A stretch of DNA of 64,000 nt, from the NCBI GenBank assembly GCA_963921825.1, contig OY997593.1, positions 54,296,039 to 54,360,038 on the forward strand, given 5' to 3'. The notes below the pieces were generated by a model. It was not told where the DNA came from, did no database searches, and worked only from the letters and a program-made list of their open reading frames with translations. Source of the stretch: Erodium maritimum. Lineage: Eukaryota; Streptophyta; Magnoliopsida; Geraniales; Geraniaceae. A program made the position numbers and the translations under genes. Below, one piece after another: positions 55,856 through 64,000 of the stretch. How positions within the stretch are numbered: position 1 is the first letter of the stretch; every line of letters begins with the position of its first letter.

Positions 55856-56327
55856 ATCGTGAATATGTAATATCGTTTATGTTTTGCTCTATCTTGTGTG
55901 TGCTAATTATCGTAATAATAATAAAGTTATCGTCAAAATTTATAATATATTTAATTATTTAAAATATATTTTTCCCTTACCGCCGGCGGCTCCCCGCCGG
56001 CAACAAAATCGACACTGCAGCTTGCGTAGGCGGTGAGCTGGGTGAGAAATAAAACAACTCTTTTTTAATCCCACCGCCAACACCATCTCGCCAGCTGTCG
56101 ACGAAATAGTTATGGATACTCTATTCATAGGTAGAAAGACTTGGACCGAACGAAAAAAAGGAGTTATGCACAATTGATGGGTCGAGTACACTTGTTGGGC
56201 GAGGAAGTGAGATGATTGACCCGATCCATCATCGAATCGGACGATGTGCTCTCACAGAAAGACGCCTTTGTTTCTTTGCATCTGCTGGCTTTGAGTTTCA
56301 GCAGCAGGGAGTGAGACTAGTGTTTCG

Positions 56328-57653
56328 ATGATGGAGGACGACAAGAGCGTCAAGGCTAAACAGCCCTCGTCAATTCCGGCCAACTACGTCACCATCGTCG
56401 AGCTCCAGGAACGCTGGATCAAGGAGCGGCAGCGAATTGATAAGGAGAAACAAGACCACGAGCGGAGGATGCAAGAGGAGAAGAATCGGGCGGAGAAGCA
56501 GAAAGAGAGAGATTCCAACTACTTCGCCATCGTCGATCTTCAGGAGCGGCAGCGGAAGGAGAAACGTGAGAATGAACGGAGGATGCAGGAGAAGAAGAAA
56601 CGGGCGGAGAAGCAGCCCAGGCTTCGGAATGAGAGAGATTCCAACTACGTCACCATAGTCGACCTCCAGGAGCGATGGATCAAGGAGCGGGAGCGGAAAG
56701 AGAAGGAGAAACAGGATAAGGAGCACAGGGTGAATGATGAGAAAGAAGGGTTGAAGAATCAGAAGGAGATAGACTCGAAGAAGGTCGAACCTGCTCCCGG
56801 ATTTAGGAATCGGCGGAGGGGGAGGTACGAGAGGTGGAATGGGAAGCCGAAACCTAGGGCTGAGGGGGAGGTGACAGTGGAGAACGGTTCATGTAGGGTT
56901 GAGAGGAAGAGTGATGATGGGGATTTGGGGCAGGAAGGGCCACCGGAGATTGAGGAGAAATTTGAGAATCTCTCTCTGAAAGGGGTTAATAGAGAAAACA
57001 GTGCTAGAGCAAATGGTCCAAGGATTGAAGGTAGTAGGAATCTAGCCTCTGAATGTGTGCCCAAGGCTAAAGTTCTCTCTCTAAATGAAGAAAGGTGTCA
57101 TGGGAGAAAGCCCCGTAGAAATGGAGGTAATTGGAATGTGGATATTAATGGGAATGCAGATAAAGTTTTGGTTTGTGATCGGAGTGGCAGCAATCCTATT
57201 ATCAATCCAGGTAACAGGATGCAAAGGAGTGCAAAGATTGATGGAAAGTTGGAGAAAGTTCCAGTGGGCAGTGCAAGTGGAAGAAGCAACCCTAATATCA
57301 CTAAGAGTAGTGAGATGGATAGGAATATGAATGTTGATGAGAAACTGGTGAAAGCTTTGACGAGTGGTGCAAGGGAAGGAAGCACTAGTAGCAATATGAT
57401 GGTTCCAACCGTAGGCAGCAACACAAGCAATGGCGGTAATATGGTCAATAAGAATTTCCATACTGAGGGGAAATGTGTCAAAGATCCTGTAACTGCAAGG
57501 GTGAGATGTTACTCAAGAGTGGAGATGAATGGCTTTAAGAGGGGTGTATGCCTTGACAGGGTTGAGATGGTGTGGGTAAAGAAAGGAGAGGTTTTTGCTG
57601 GTAATGATGGTCGAATTCACAACTCAAGACGTTATTCTATGGGATCAAAGTAG
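56328..57653 (+). CDS. Plant protein of unknown function with triplicated LQERWIKER repeat, 441 aa
   Basis: Intact open frame from ATGATGGAGGAC to TAG. I do not recognise a named family. Residues 19-63, 64-105 and 106-150 are three copies of one unit starting NYVTIVELQERWIKER (NYFAIVDLQERQRKE, NYVTIVDLQERWIKE), each followed by a highly charged Lys/Glu/Arg helix that should form a coiled coil. Residues from about 160 contain a basic RNRRRGRYERW segment, then a long Asn/Ser/Gly-rich, probably disordered tail ending NSRRYSMGSK. The region is free of transposon signatures, and codon use and lack of stops suggest a real gene. The second Met is an alternative start. Later exons cannot be excluded. 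Confidence 0.75.
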   Translation: MMEDDKSVKAKQPSSIPANYVTIVELQERWIKERQRIDKEKQDHERRMQEEKNRAEKQKERDSNYFAIVDLQERQRKEKRENERRMQEKKKRAEKQPRLRNERDSNYVTIVDLQERWIKERERKEKEKQDKEHRVNDEKEGLKNQKEIDSKKVEPAPGFRNRRRGRYERWNGKPKPRAEGEVTVENGSCRVERKSDDGDLGQEGPPEIEEKFENLSLKGVNRENSARANGPRIEGSRNLASECVPKAKVLSLNEERCHGRKPRRNGGNWNVDINGNADKVLVCDRSGSNPIINPGNRMQRSAKIDGKLEKVPVGSASGRSNPNITKSSEMDRNMNVDEKLVKALTSGAREGSTSSNMMVPTVGSNTSNGGNMVNKNFHTEGKCVKDPVTARVRCYSRVEMNGFKRGVCLDRVEMVWVKKGEVFAGNDGRIHNSRRYSMGSK

Positions 57654-58017
57654 TTCAATTGGATTCAGTAGTGCTGTAAATTTGGGGCAGTGATGCTCCA
57701 ACTGGTGAGATTAGGTTACTTACTAACTAGACTGCAGAAGTTGGTTCGTCCATTTTATGTGTTGCTTGTTTAAGTCCAAGTTTATGAATGGGGGGAGCTC
57801 CTGCATATGGTTGTTTTATTCTATTAACTTCTATGATAAAGTAGGCCGATGCTGAATTAGCTGTAGAATTAAAAATAGAAATGCACTTTGAAGTTGTCAA
57901 TAAAGGGGATTATAATTGACTTGGAGATCATTAACATTTAGAAAATTAGTGATTTAGACCTATTTAGAAAATTACAACAAACTTCTCCGAAAATAAACAA
58001 ATCAAAAGGTAAGTAAA
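57654..58017 (+). other. 3' flank of the 441-codon gene
   Basis: AT-rich sequence after the stop, with TTCTATGATAAAGTAGG near 57829. Likely 3' UTR and beyond; no repeat. Confidence 0.45.
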
Positions 58018-58235
58018 GTTGGGAGCTTGTAAAATCACTGTCTAGTCCTGTGAGACTGGTTCACCGGAAGACACATAATCCTGTGTAATATGATGTTTAG
58101 CGAACTATTACATGTAGGATGCGAAGTTGGGAGCTTGTAAAATCATTGTCTAGTCCTGTGAGTCTATGTGTTCACCAGAAGACAGATAACCCTGTGTAGT
58201 ATGATGTTTAGTGAGCTATTACATGTAGGATGTGA
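58018..58235 (+). repeat. Tandem duplication, about 108 bp x 2
   Basis: GTTGGGAGCTTGTAAAATCA starts both units (58018 and 58126); both end near ATTACATGTAGGATG. Only scattered differences. Confidence 0.9.
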
Positions 58236-58564
58236 CAGAAGCCAATAGTTTTGCTCTTAAGATATGATTTAACTTTGAACTTCATTTTTATGGTATATTA
58301 TTCAATGGGGCTAGGTGGATGCCAAATTAGAGATTCTTGCATGGATACATAATATGCTGGGGGGTGTTTTTAGGTCTCTCCTTCATGAAGGTTTTCTCTG
58401 TGCTACTAGTTAAAGCTTCCAATGAGTCATGAAGATGGCCCATACAATGTTGTCATTCGTCAAATATTTGACTTTTGCAAGGATTTAGATTCCTTATTGT
58501 CAGCTCATTTACACTTGACTGACATTTTGCAGTTATTTCCTTCATTTTTGTTTATTTATTTATT

Positions 58565-58862
58565 AGTGGATGGCTTGGATTGTGTTTTATGTGTTGTGAA
58601 CCTTGTGATGATCAAACAACTAATACCAGTGGATGGCTTGGGTTGTGTTCTATTTCATTGGGTAGTTGGGTTGCACTTGACTGGTACCTTGTTTCTCCGT
58701 CTTCTTATTGTCTATCTTGATTCAATAATTGCCTGTTGATTGACAGTGGATGGCCTGGGTTGTATTTTATTTCCTTGGGTAGTTGGGTTGCACTTGACTG
58801 GTACCTTGTTTCTCCATCTTCTTATTGTCTAGCTTGATTCAATAATGGCCTGTTGATTGATG
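58565..58862 (+). repeat. Tandem duplication, about 117 bp x 2 plus a partial copy
   Basis: Units at 58628-58744 and 58745-58862 begin AGTGGATGGC and share TTGGGTAGTTGGGTTGCACT; a partial third copy of the first 30 bases is at 58565. Confidence 0.9.
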
Positions 58863-58894
58863 ATTTTTCTCTCAATCTCTCTTCTTTATTGAGC

Positions 58895-59616
58895 AGAATA
58901 TTTATGGATGCGGGTATGGAGAAGTGGGGTAGGAAACAGAAGATTGAAGAAGCAATTGATATCTGGCATAGATGGTTGATAGATTACGTTCTTCCATATG
59001 TGTTTTTGTTTTGCTAATGGATTGGAACAAAATGAATGTTGGGCATCAATTTTATGTATATAATGCCTTGTTGGACATGAGATTCTGATTAATTATAATT
59101 CTTACCTGACTTCTGAAAACTTGGTAGAATTCCCTTCGTTTATGTCATGGACAGTATATGTACAAGGATACGGAAACTACTTCCATTTCAAGGGTTGTGC
59201 AGATATCAGGTGGATTTACTATTTCCTTATCTATATTTGGTATGCTAATCCATTTTACAATGTGCCATTTCACTCTATTTTCTTTCCAGTAGCAGTCATA
59301 ATTATTAATAAGTCATAGCTTAGATGTGCTCTTCGTTATCCATTTCTGCTATACAGATTGGATTAGTTTCTCACATGGCGCAAGTTATGAATCAGGAAAT
59401 TTTGAGCTGGTATGCTTCTAAACCTCTGCATATTTGTGTTTTCTTCGGATATGTGTGTGAGTATCAGTTTCTAATCTCAAATCCTACTATTTGAATTGAG
59501 AATCGTGTTTCTTGCCTCCTTTTAATCTTCTTTTCTGCACACTTACTGATGTCTTGTTGAATTCCTAGGATCGAGAACAAGCTGAGAATCTTAGTTCATC
59601 ATTAGTGTACAAATGA
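58895..59616 (+). other. Possible exons of a host gene
   Basis: Four coding-like pieces with splice-like borders. After TGAGCAG at 58896: FMDAGMEKWGRKQKIEEAID and WHRWLIDY. After TTGGTAG near 59128: NSLRLCHGQYMYKDTETTSI and SRVVQISG to a GT near 59210. After ACAG near 59358: IGLVSHMAQVMNQEILS to a GT near 59411. After CCTAG near 59569: DREQAENLSSSLVYK and a stop. Joined they read like a single unfamiliar protein. They could be downstream exons of the 441-codon gene by alternative splicing, or the end of another gene. Confidence 0.35.
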
Positions 59617-60416
59617 AATGGTTTATTGCAGTTTAGTTGCAGACCTGGACAAGGTATGGTTTCTCTTTTAGTGTACTCAATAATCTAGCTATTATTTTGA
59701 TGGTATTGTAGTATAGAATATAGTTGATTACAATCAAATCCTCATCACTTGAATCCACAAAATTGTACAGTTTCGCAGCAAACAAATGGAAGGAATCACG
59801 ACAACATATACGAATCGGGTCCAGTTTCAGGCCCCAAAATGAGCTGATAGGTGTCCCCATTTTCTGAATGATTTCAACTATCAACTGTTGTTTTGTAGCA
59901 CAATCTGTGGACTCCCCGTGTCGATGCTGTCAGTATCAATTATTTTGTGGGTCTGAGATCGATCTCTTGTAATGTTAACACGACTTGGTCCATAACCATT
60001 TTGTAAAGATATCCTTTTCAAAATCAGTGATCTTTTGTGCTGGTCTATTTGTTGTACCCATCATTCTCATTCTCCGGCTTACGCATAAATTATTAACAAT
60101 CAGATGAAGATATGTCTTTATTACCGGAGAGCCGTGGTCAGCAAATGGCTGACGGAGAGGTGGGCTCAGACCTGTATAGAAAACCCATAACCTATTACTA
60201 CTACAGGTATAGGTGGGCAGCTAAGCTGTTCTGAAAATGGATTGGATCCTGAAAACATGGAGAGATGCCACCGGCTGTCATCTGATTCATAACCCCATTT
60301 TTCTTCCTCACTATCCACTGATGTGCTGCAACAGCCATATCATGAACAATTTCTCAAAGTATGTTTGAAAGTTGCTGAAATTTACAAACCGTTTTGATTT
60401 ATATTTGGGAAATTTT
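59617..60416. other. Intergenic
   Basis: Probably a 3' flank of the preceding exons. No gene or repeat recognised. Confidence 0.4.
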
Positions 60417-61870
60417 TAATTTAATACTCCGGCAAACATTTAATTTTTAATATAATATTCGAGACTATTTTTGGGGTATAATTGTCCAAAACTATCCTAA
60501 AATTTCGTCCACAAACGTTTTGGTGCACAAAGTTTCGTCCACGCTCTGTGGTTATCCTAAAATTTCTTCCACACACTTATGTCCGGAAAACTTAACAGGA
60601 GAATCTGAAATAACTATTTTACCCTTCTATATTTGAATTTAATTTTAAGTCGATGAATTGAAAGACGATTATACCCCTTACTTAATTTAATTCTTAATAA
60701 ATCATTAATGTTTTAATTAGATTTAATTAATTCAATTTTTTTATTTCTAAATATTAATTTTTTTCAAAATAAACAAATTTATTTATTTAAATTATTTAAT
60801 TAATTATTTCAAAACAAATTTTTATTTAATTATTTAAATTACTTAATTAATTATTTCAAAATAAAATCTTTAATTTAGTTTTTTAATTTATTTTTCTAAT
60901 TATTTAATTAATTATTTCAAAATAAATTATTTAATTATTTTTAAAAATTAATTAATTTTTATTATTATTTCTGTATTTTAAGGTTAAAAGTAAAATCTGA
61001 ATTATAACATATTTTATAAAATTAGAAATTTTATTTTTCAATTTATATATTTTTAAAATTGATATTGATTTAAAACAGATTTTATCAATTAATTAGAAAT
61101 TATTTATTTTATTTGTTTATTTATTTATTATTTAAAAGGATAAAATAGTATTTTCCCTTGCAAAATTCAAAGGGTTCAAATGTTAAAGGTAAAATAGTCA
61201 TTTCACTTTACCCTTAACAGGCACATGGTTCACATGCATAACAGAAACAGAATATTAAGTCTGTTTTTCTAACAGAAGTATATGGACGAAACTTTAGGAT
61301 AGCCACAAAGCGTGGACGAAACTTTATGCACCAAAATATTTGTGGACGAAACTTTAGGGTAGTTTTGGACAATTATCCTTTTTTTATAATATAATACCCA
61401 GGTAGATATTTATTTTCAGTTTAGTACCTACCGTTACTTTTCCATCCAATTTTGGATGGAAAGTGATCATGTGTGAAGCACTTGACCCTTAATTTTTCTA
61501 AAATGCCAATAATACCATTAGAAAATAGTCGACAACCCTTTGATTTTTCCAAAATACAATTACAAAAATAAAATCTGATTTTTATAAAAAAAAATGAAAT
61601 AAAATCTGATTATTATAATTTTTTAATACAAAATCTGATATTTTTATATTTATTTAAAAAGGAATGATTTTAAAGATAGATTTTGAAAATTTGAAGATTA
61701 ATGAAGGATAATTTTGATATTTTGCAAATTGTATGGTTTGAAGAACTAATGGCATGTTTTTGAAATTTTAATTGTTAGTGAGGGGTATTTTGGACTTTTT
61801 ATACTCTTTGGATGGAAAAAAAACAGTCTCGGGTATTATATTGCAAATAAATATTTGCTAGGGTAAATTA
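60417..61870. mobile_element. Outer foldback element
   Basis: Left end TTAATACTCCGGCAAACATT … TATAATATTCGAGACT (60420-60465) pairs with the reversed right end TTACCCTAGCAAATATTTAT … TATAATACCCGAGACT (61815-61868). Inner parts share GGATGGAAA and GTCCAAAATACCCCTCACTA phrases with the foldback at 47205, so both belong to one broad family. The left arm is interrupted by a second foldback element. Confidence 0.55.
60474..61384. mobile_element. Inner foldback element inserted in the outer one
   Basis: Left arm starts TATAATTGTCCAAAACTATC; the reversed right arm starts GGATAATTGTCCAAAACTAC. Both continue through repeated TTTCGTCCAC phrases for at least 110 bp. The centre is extremely AT-rich with repeated TTAATTAATTATTTCAAAA motifs. 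No coding sequence. Confidence 0.7.
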
Positions 61871-61975
61871 GACCAGAAAAGTTGAGCAATCAACTAATTT
61901 AGAGTTGAGAAAAAAAAAACTATCTCGCCTAACCTTGTGTCGAGAGCCTCTTCCCGAGAAAACCCTAACCCCTCC

Positions 61976-62056
61976 TCGCGTGAAGTCCCTGTGCCCTCGC
62001 CGTGAAATCCATATGCCCTCGCCGTGAAGTCCATGTTCCCTCGCCGTGAAATCCCT
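61976..62056. repeat. Short tandem repeat, about 26 bp x 3-4
   Basis: CCCTCGCCGTGAAATCCATA and variants repeated just before the LTR at 62061. Confidence 0.8.
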
Positions 62057-62060
62057 TTTC

Positions 62061-64000
62061 TGTCACGCCCAAAATCCGGTTTTGACCGGACTCGAGACGT
62101 GAACTAAAATAATAATTACATAACAAAGACATAAGGAAAATTAAACGAAATAAACCTCCGAATTTAGTTCCAAAATAAACAACTCTGATAAACATGAGTC
62201 AAACACTCAAATCCAACAAGTAAAAACATAATTCAGTAAGAAAATAGAAAGTACGTCTCTACTACAAGTAATCCCCGGGACCCTCAATGAGCTCCCGAGC
62301 CCTGAGACGTCCTCTAAGCCTACTCACCAACGAAACCTGTAAAACAGTAAAAACAGAAAGGGTGAGCTTACGCTCAGTAGGAAAAAGTAGTAAAGGGAAA
62401 AAGGACTCCCGCTCCGTCACCAAAATTCTCGATTAGCAACACTTACTAAAATGACAACACGAATAGAGATCAACCGGGACACAACTTATTCACCAATAGA
62501 AATCAACTAAAGAAACACACGAATACCGAAATATAAGATAATTAAACTACGAGACTCCGATCCACACACAAGCTCAACATATCGTACCGGAAACGCACAT
62601 CAGCCTAGATATCTTCCCGGAACACAGAGCATCGGGGTGAAACAACATACATCATACCGGAATACCCCTCGGTCTAGATGTCTTCCCGGAACACAGAGCA
62701 TCGGGGTGAAACAATATACATCATACCGGAAAACCCCTCGGTCTAGATGTCTTCCCCGAACATAGAGCATCGGGGTGAAACAATATACATCATACCGGAA
62801 TACCCCTCGGTCTAGATGTCTTCCCCGAACACAGAGCATCGGGGTGAAACGAATATACATCATACCGGAATACCCCTCGGTCTAGATGTCTTCCCGGAAG
62901 ACAGAGCATCGGGGTGAAACGAATATACATCATACCGGAATACCCCTCGGTCTAGATGTCTTCCCGGAACACAGAGCATCTGGGTGAAACGAATATACAT
63001 CATACCAAAATACCCTCGGTCTAGATGTCTTCCCGGAACACAGAGCATCGGGGTGAAACGAATATACATCATACTGGAATACCCCTCGGTCTAGATGTCT
63101 TCCCGAAACACAGAGCATCGGGGTGAAACGAATATACATCATACCGGAATACCCCCCGGTCTAGATGTCTTCCCAGAACACAGAGCATCGGGGTGAAACG
63201 AATATACATCATACCGGAATACCCTTCGGTCTAGATGTCTTCCCGGAACACAGAGCAGCGCGGTGAATCTCGATGCACACATACCGGACCGGCACACACC
63301 TCGGTCGGGTATCTTCCCGTCACTCGGGGTACAAGTCACAACACACAATACCACACAAACCACACTACACCGAACTTATCATACCAACGAAGCTTATCGT
63401 CACAACTTACCAAGAGCACTGTATCAGTCTATCATTCACCTGATCATATCACATTCATCTCATTCATTCAACCAATCATATCACGAAACAAACATTCATG
63501 TTGCACTCATCATAATTCACATGGCATAATATGATTCTTAATTTAACCAAGAGTGTATTATACATCGACATTTAAGGACGAAAAACCATGATCCTAAGGC
63601 TCGACGTGGCCATTCTACTGCACGGCAATTCCCATAATTGAAAGCGGTTATTCTAGTGAATCACATCTTATATGCAAACTAAGACTCTTCTGGTTATTAT
63701 CATCCTATATGCATACTATTAGCATTCCTTAATTAAAAGCGGAAATTTACTACTCTTCCCTACCTCGATCACTTTCCGAACGCTTAGTCACATGACGAGG
63801 TCCAAAAGTCTCCTCCTCCGCCAAGCTCGGGTCCAAAGTCTAGGATCACAATTAAATACTAGAATCAAGAGTAATTCACAATTGGTCTAAAGAGGAAAAC
63901 ATTCCCAATTAACCCCAACAGAGCTCGGTTATAGATAACCGTCCCAATTACTCGAAATCCAACAAAATGGGCCCAAAAGGCCCAACTCTGGTCTGTCACG
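62061..64000 (-). mobile_element. LTR of a TGTCACGCCC-family Ty3/gypsy element, running off the window
   Basis: Begins TGTCACGCCCAAAATCCGGT and closely parallels the LTR at 2149: same hairpin, same GTGAGC-TTAC-GCTC block (62360), same acceptor-like TTTTACAG on the element strand, and the same end phrase AAAATGGGCCC near 63965. It contains the 70-bp tandem array. Whether it is solo or part of a full element cannot be seen. Confidence 0.85.
62600..63262 (-). repeat. 70-bp tandem array, about ten units
   Basis: Each unit contains CATACCGGAATACCCCTCGG, TCTAGATGTCTTCCCGGAAC and ACAGAGCATCGGGGTGAAAC. Units are nearly identical, pointing to recent amplification. Long minus-strand frames (repeating GRHLDRGVFRYDVYSF) come from the repeat length and lack of stops. 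Confidence 0.92.

Larger units (their letters stand above)
53789..56121 (+). mobile_element. PIF/Harbinger-type element copy 4 (2333 bp) with two SANT-like genes
   Basis: Termini GAGCATCCAAAGTCG and, reversed, GAGTATCCATAACTA, each followed within about 30 bases by GGCGAGATGGCGTTGGCGG or its close match. Flanks TAA (53786-53788) and TAT (56122-56124) agree at two of three bases. Subterminal GGCGGGGAG/GGCGTTGG repeats are dense at both ends. Two ORFs in the same direction each have a TATA box and a SANT/Myb-like region; no DDE transposase is visible. Confidence 0.8.

Noticed and set aside
56370..56726. 118-codon minus-strand Leu/Pro-rich ORF
   Set aside because: Antisense shadow of the charged repeats in the 441-codon gene.
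62600..63262. Possible CRISPR-like array
   Set aside because: The repeats are directly adjacent with no variable spacers and sit in a plant LTR.
62600..63363. Minus-strand ORFs repeating GRHLDRGVFRYDVYSF
   Set aside because: Produced by the 70-bp tandem array in an LTR; they shift frame from unit to unit and have no start context.

Overview
The window is nuclear DNA from a flowering plant, most likely a eudicot. The signs are intron-containing plant genes (a two-LIM WLIM1-type protein with five coding exons, and a ZCF37-type protein), long AT-rich intergenic stretches, and plant-type Ty3/gypsy, L1, PIF/Harbinger and foldback elements. I see no bacterial, organellar, rRNA, tRNA or CRISPR feature. 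The species cannot be fixed from the sequence. All identifications are by eye.

Only three loci look like intact host genes: a ZCF37-like gene (10973-11635, minus), a WLIM1-like gene (39763-40838, plus) and a 441-codon plant gene of unknown function with a triplicated N-terminal repeat (56328-57653, plus). Possible orphan exons follow at 58895-59616. Most of the rest is mobile DNA, much of it nested.

Layout. 1-4513: 5' part of a minus-strand Ty3/gypsy element (gag, leader, tRNA-Met primer site, long LTR). 4571-10279: a plus-strand L1-derived element with a DUF4283/zinc-knuckle ORF1 only, bounded by a 14-bp target-site duplication and interrupted by a truncated Tekay/Del-type chromovirus (5478-9081). 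10973-11635: ZCF37-like gene. 13450-17160: RRM-type ORF1 retroelement (minus) split by PIF/Harbinger copy 1. 18001-23566: PIF copy 2 split by a solo LTR. 23886-33210: decayed L1 ORF2 carrying three nested insertions (PIF copy 3, an 881-bp ORF1 retroelement, an LTR). 33241-34146: a 906-bp retroelement with one long ORF. 35460-39255: another L1 ORF1 fragment split by a solo LTR. 39763-40838: WLIM1. 41187-46277: a small LTR, a solo LTR and a 1.8-kb ORF1-only retroelement. 46704-50735: LTR of a minus-strand Ty3/gypsy element, itself carrying a foldback element. 53789-56121: PIF copy 4 with two SANT/Myb-like genes. 56328-59616: the 441-codon gene and its surroundings. 60417-61870: two nested foldback elements. 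62061-64000: an LTR with about ten 70-bp tandem repeats.

The most unusual theme is parasitism by parts. Two different L1 ORF1 types (DUF4283 plus zinc knuckle, and RRM) occur as elements that end in a 3' UTR and A-tail straight after ORF1, with target-site duplications and no ORF2. They share a 3'-end pattern with a decayed full L1 in the same window, so they look like ORF1-only L1 derivatives mobilised in trans, analogous to mammalian HAL1. Likewise the four PIF/Harbinger copies carry only the SANT/Myb-like ORF and no visible DDE transposase. The long LTRs share a conserved block (GAGC/GCTC palindrome, then a pyrimidine tract and CAG) that resembles a splice acceptor.
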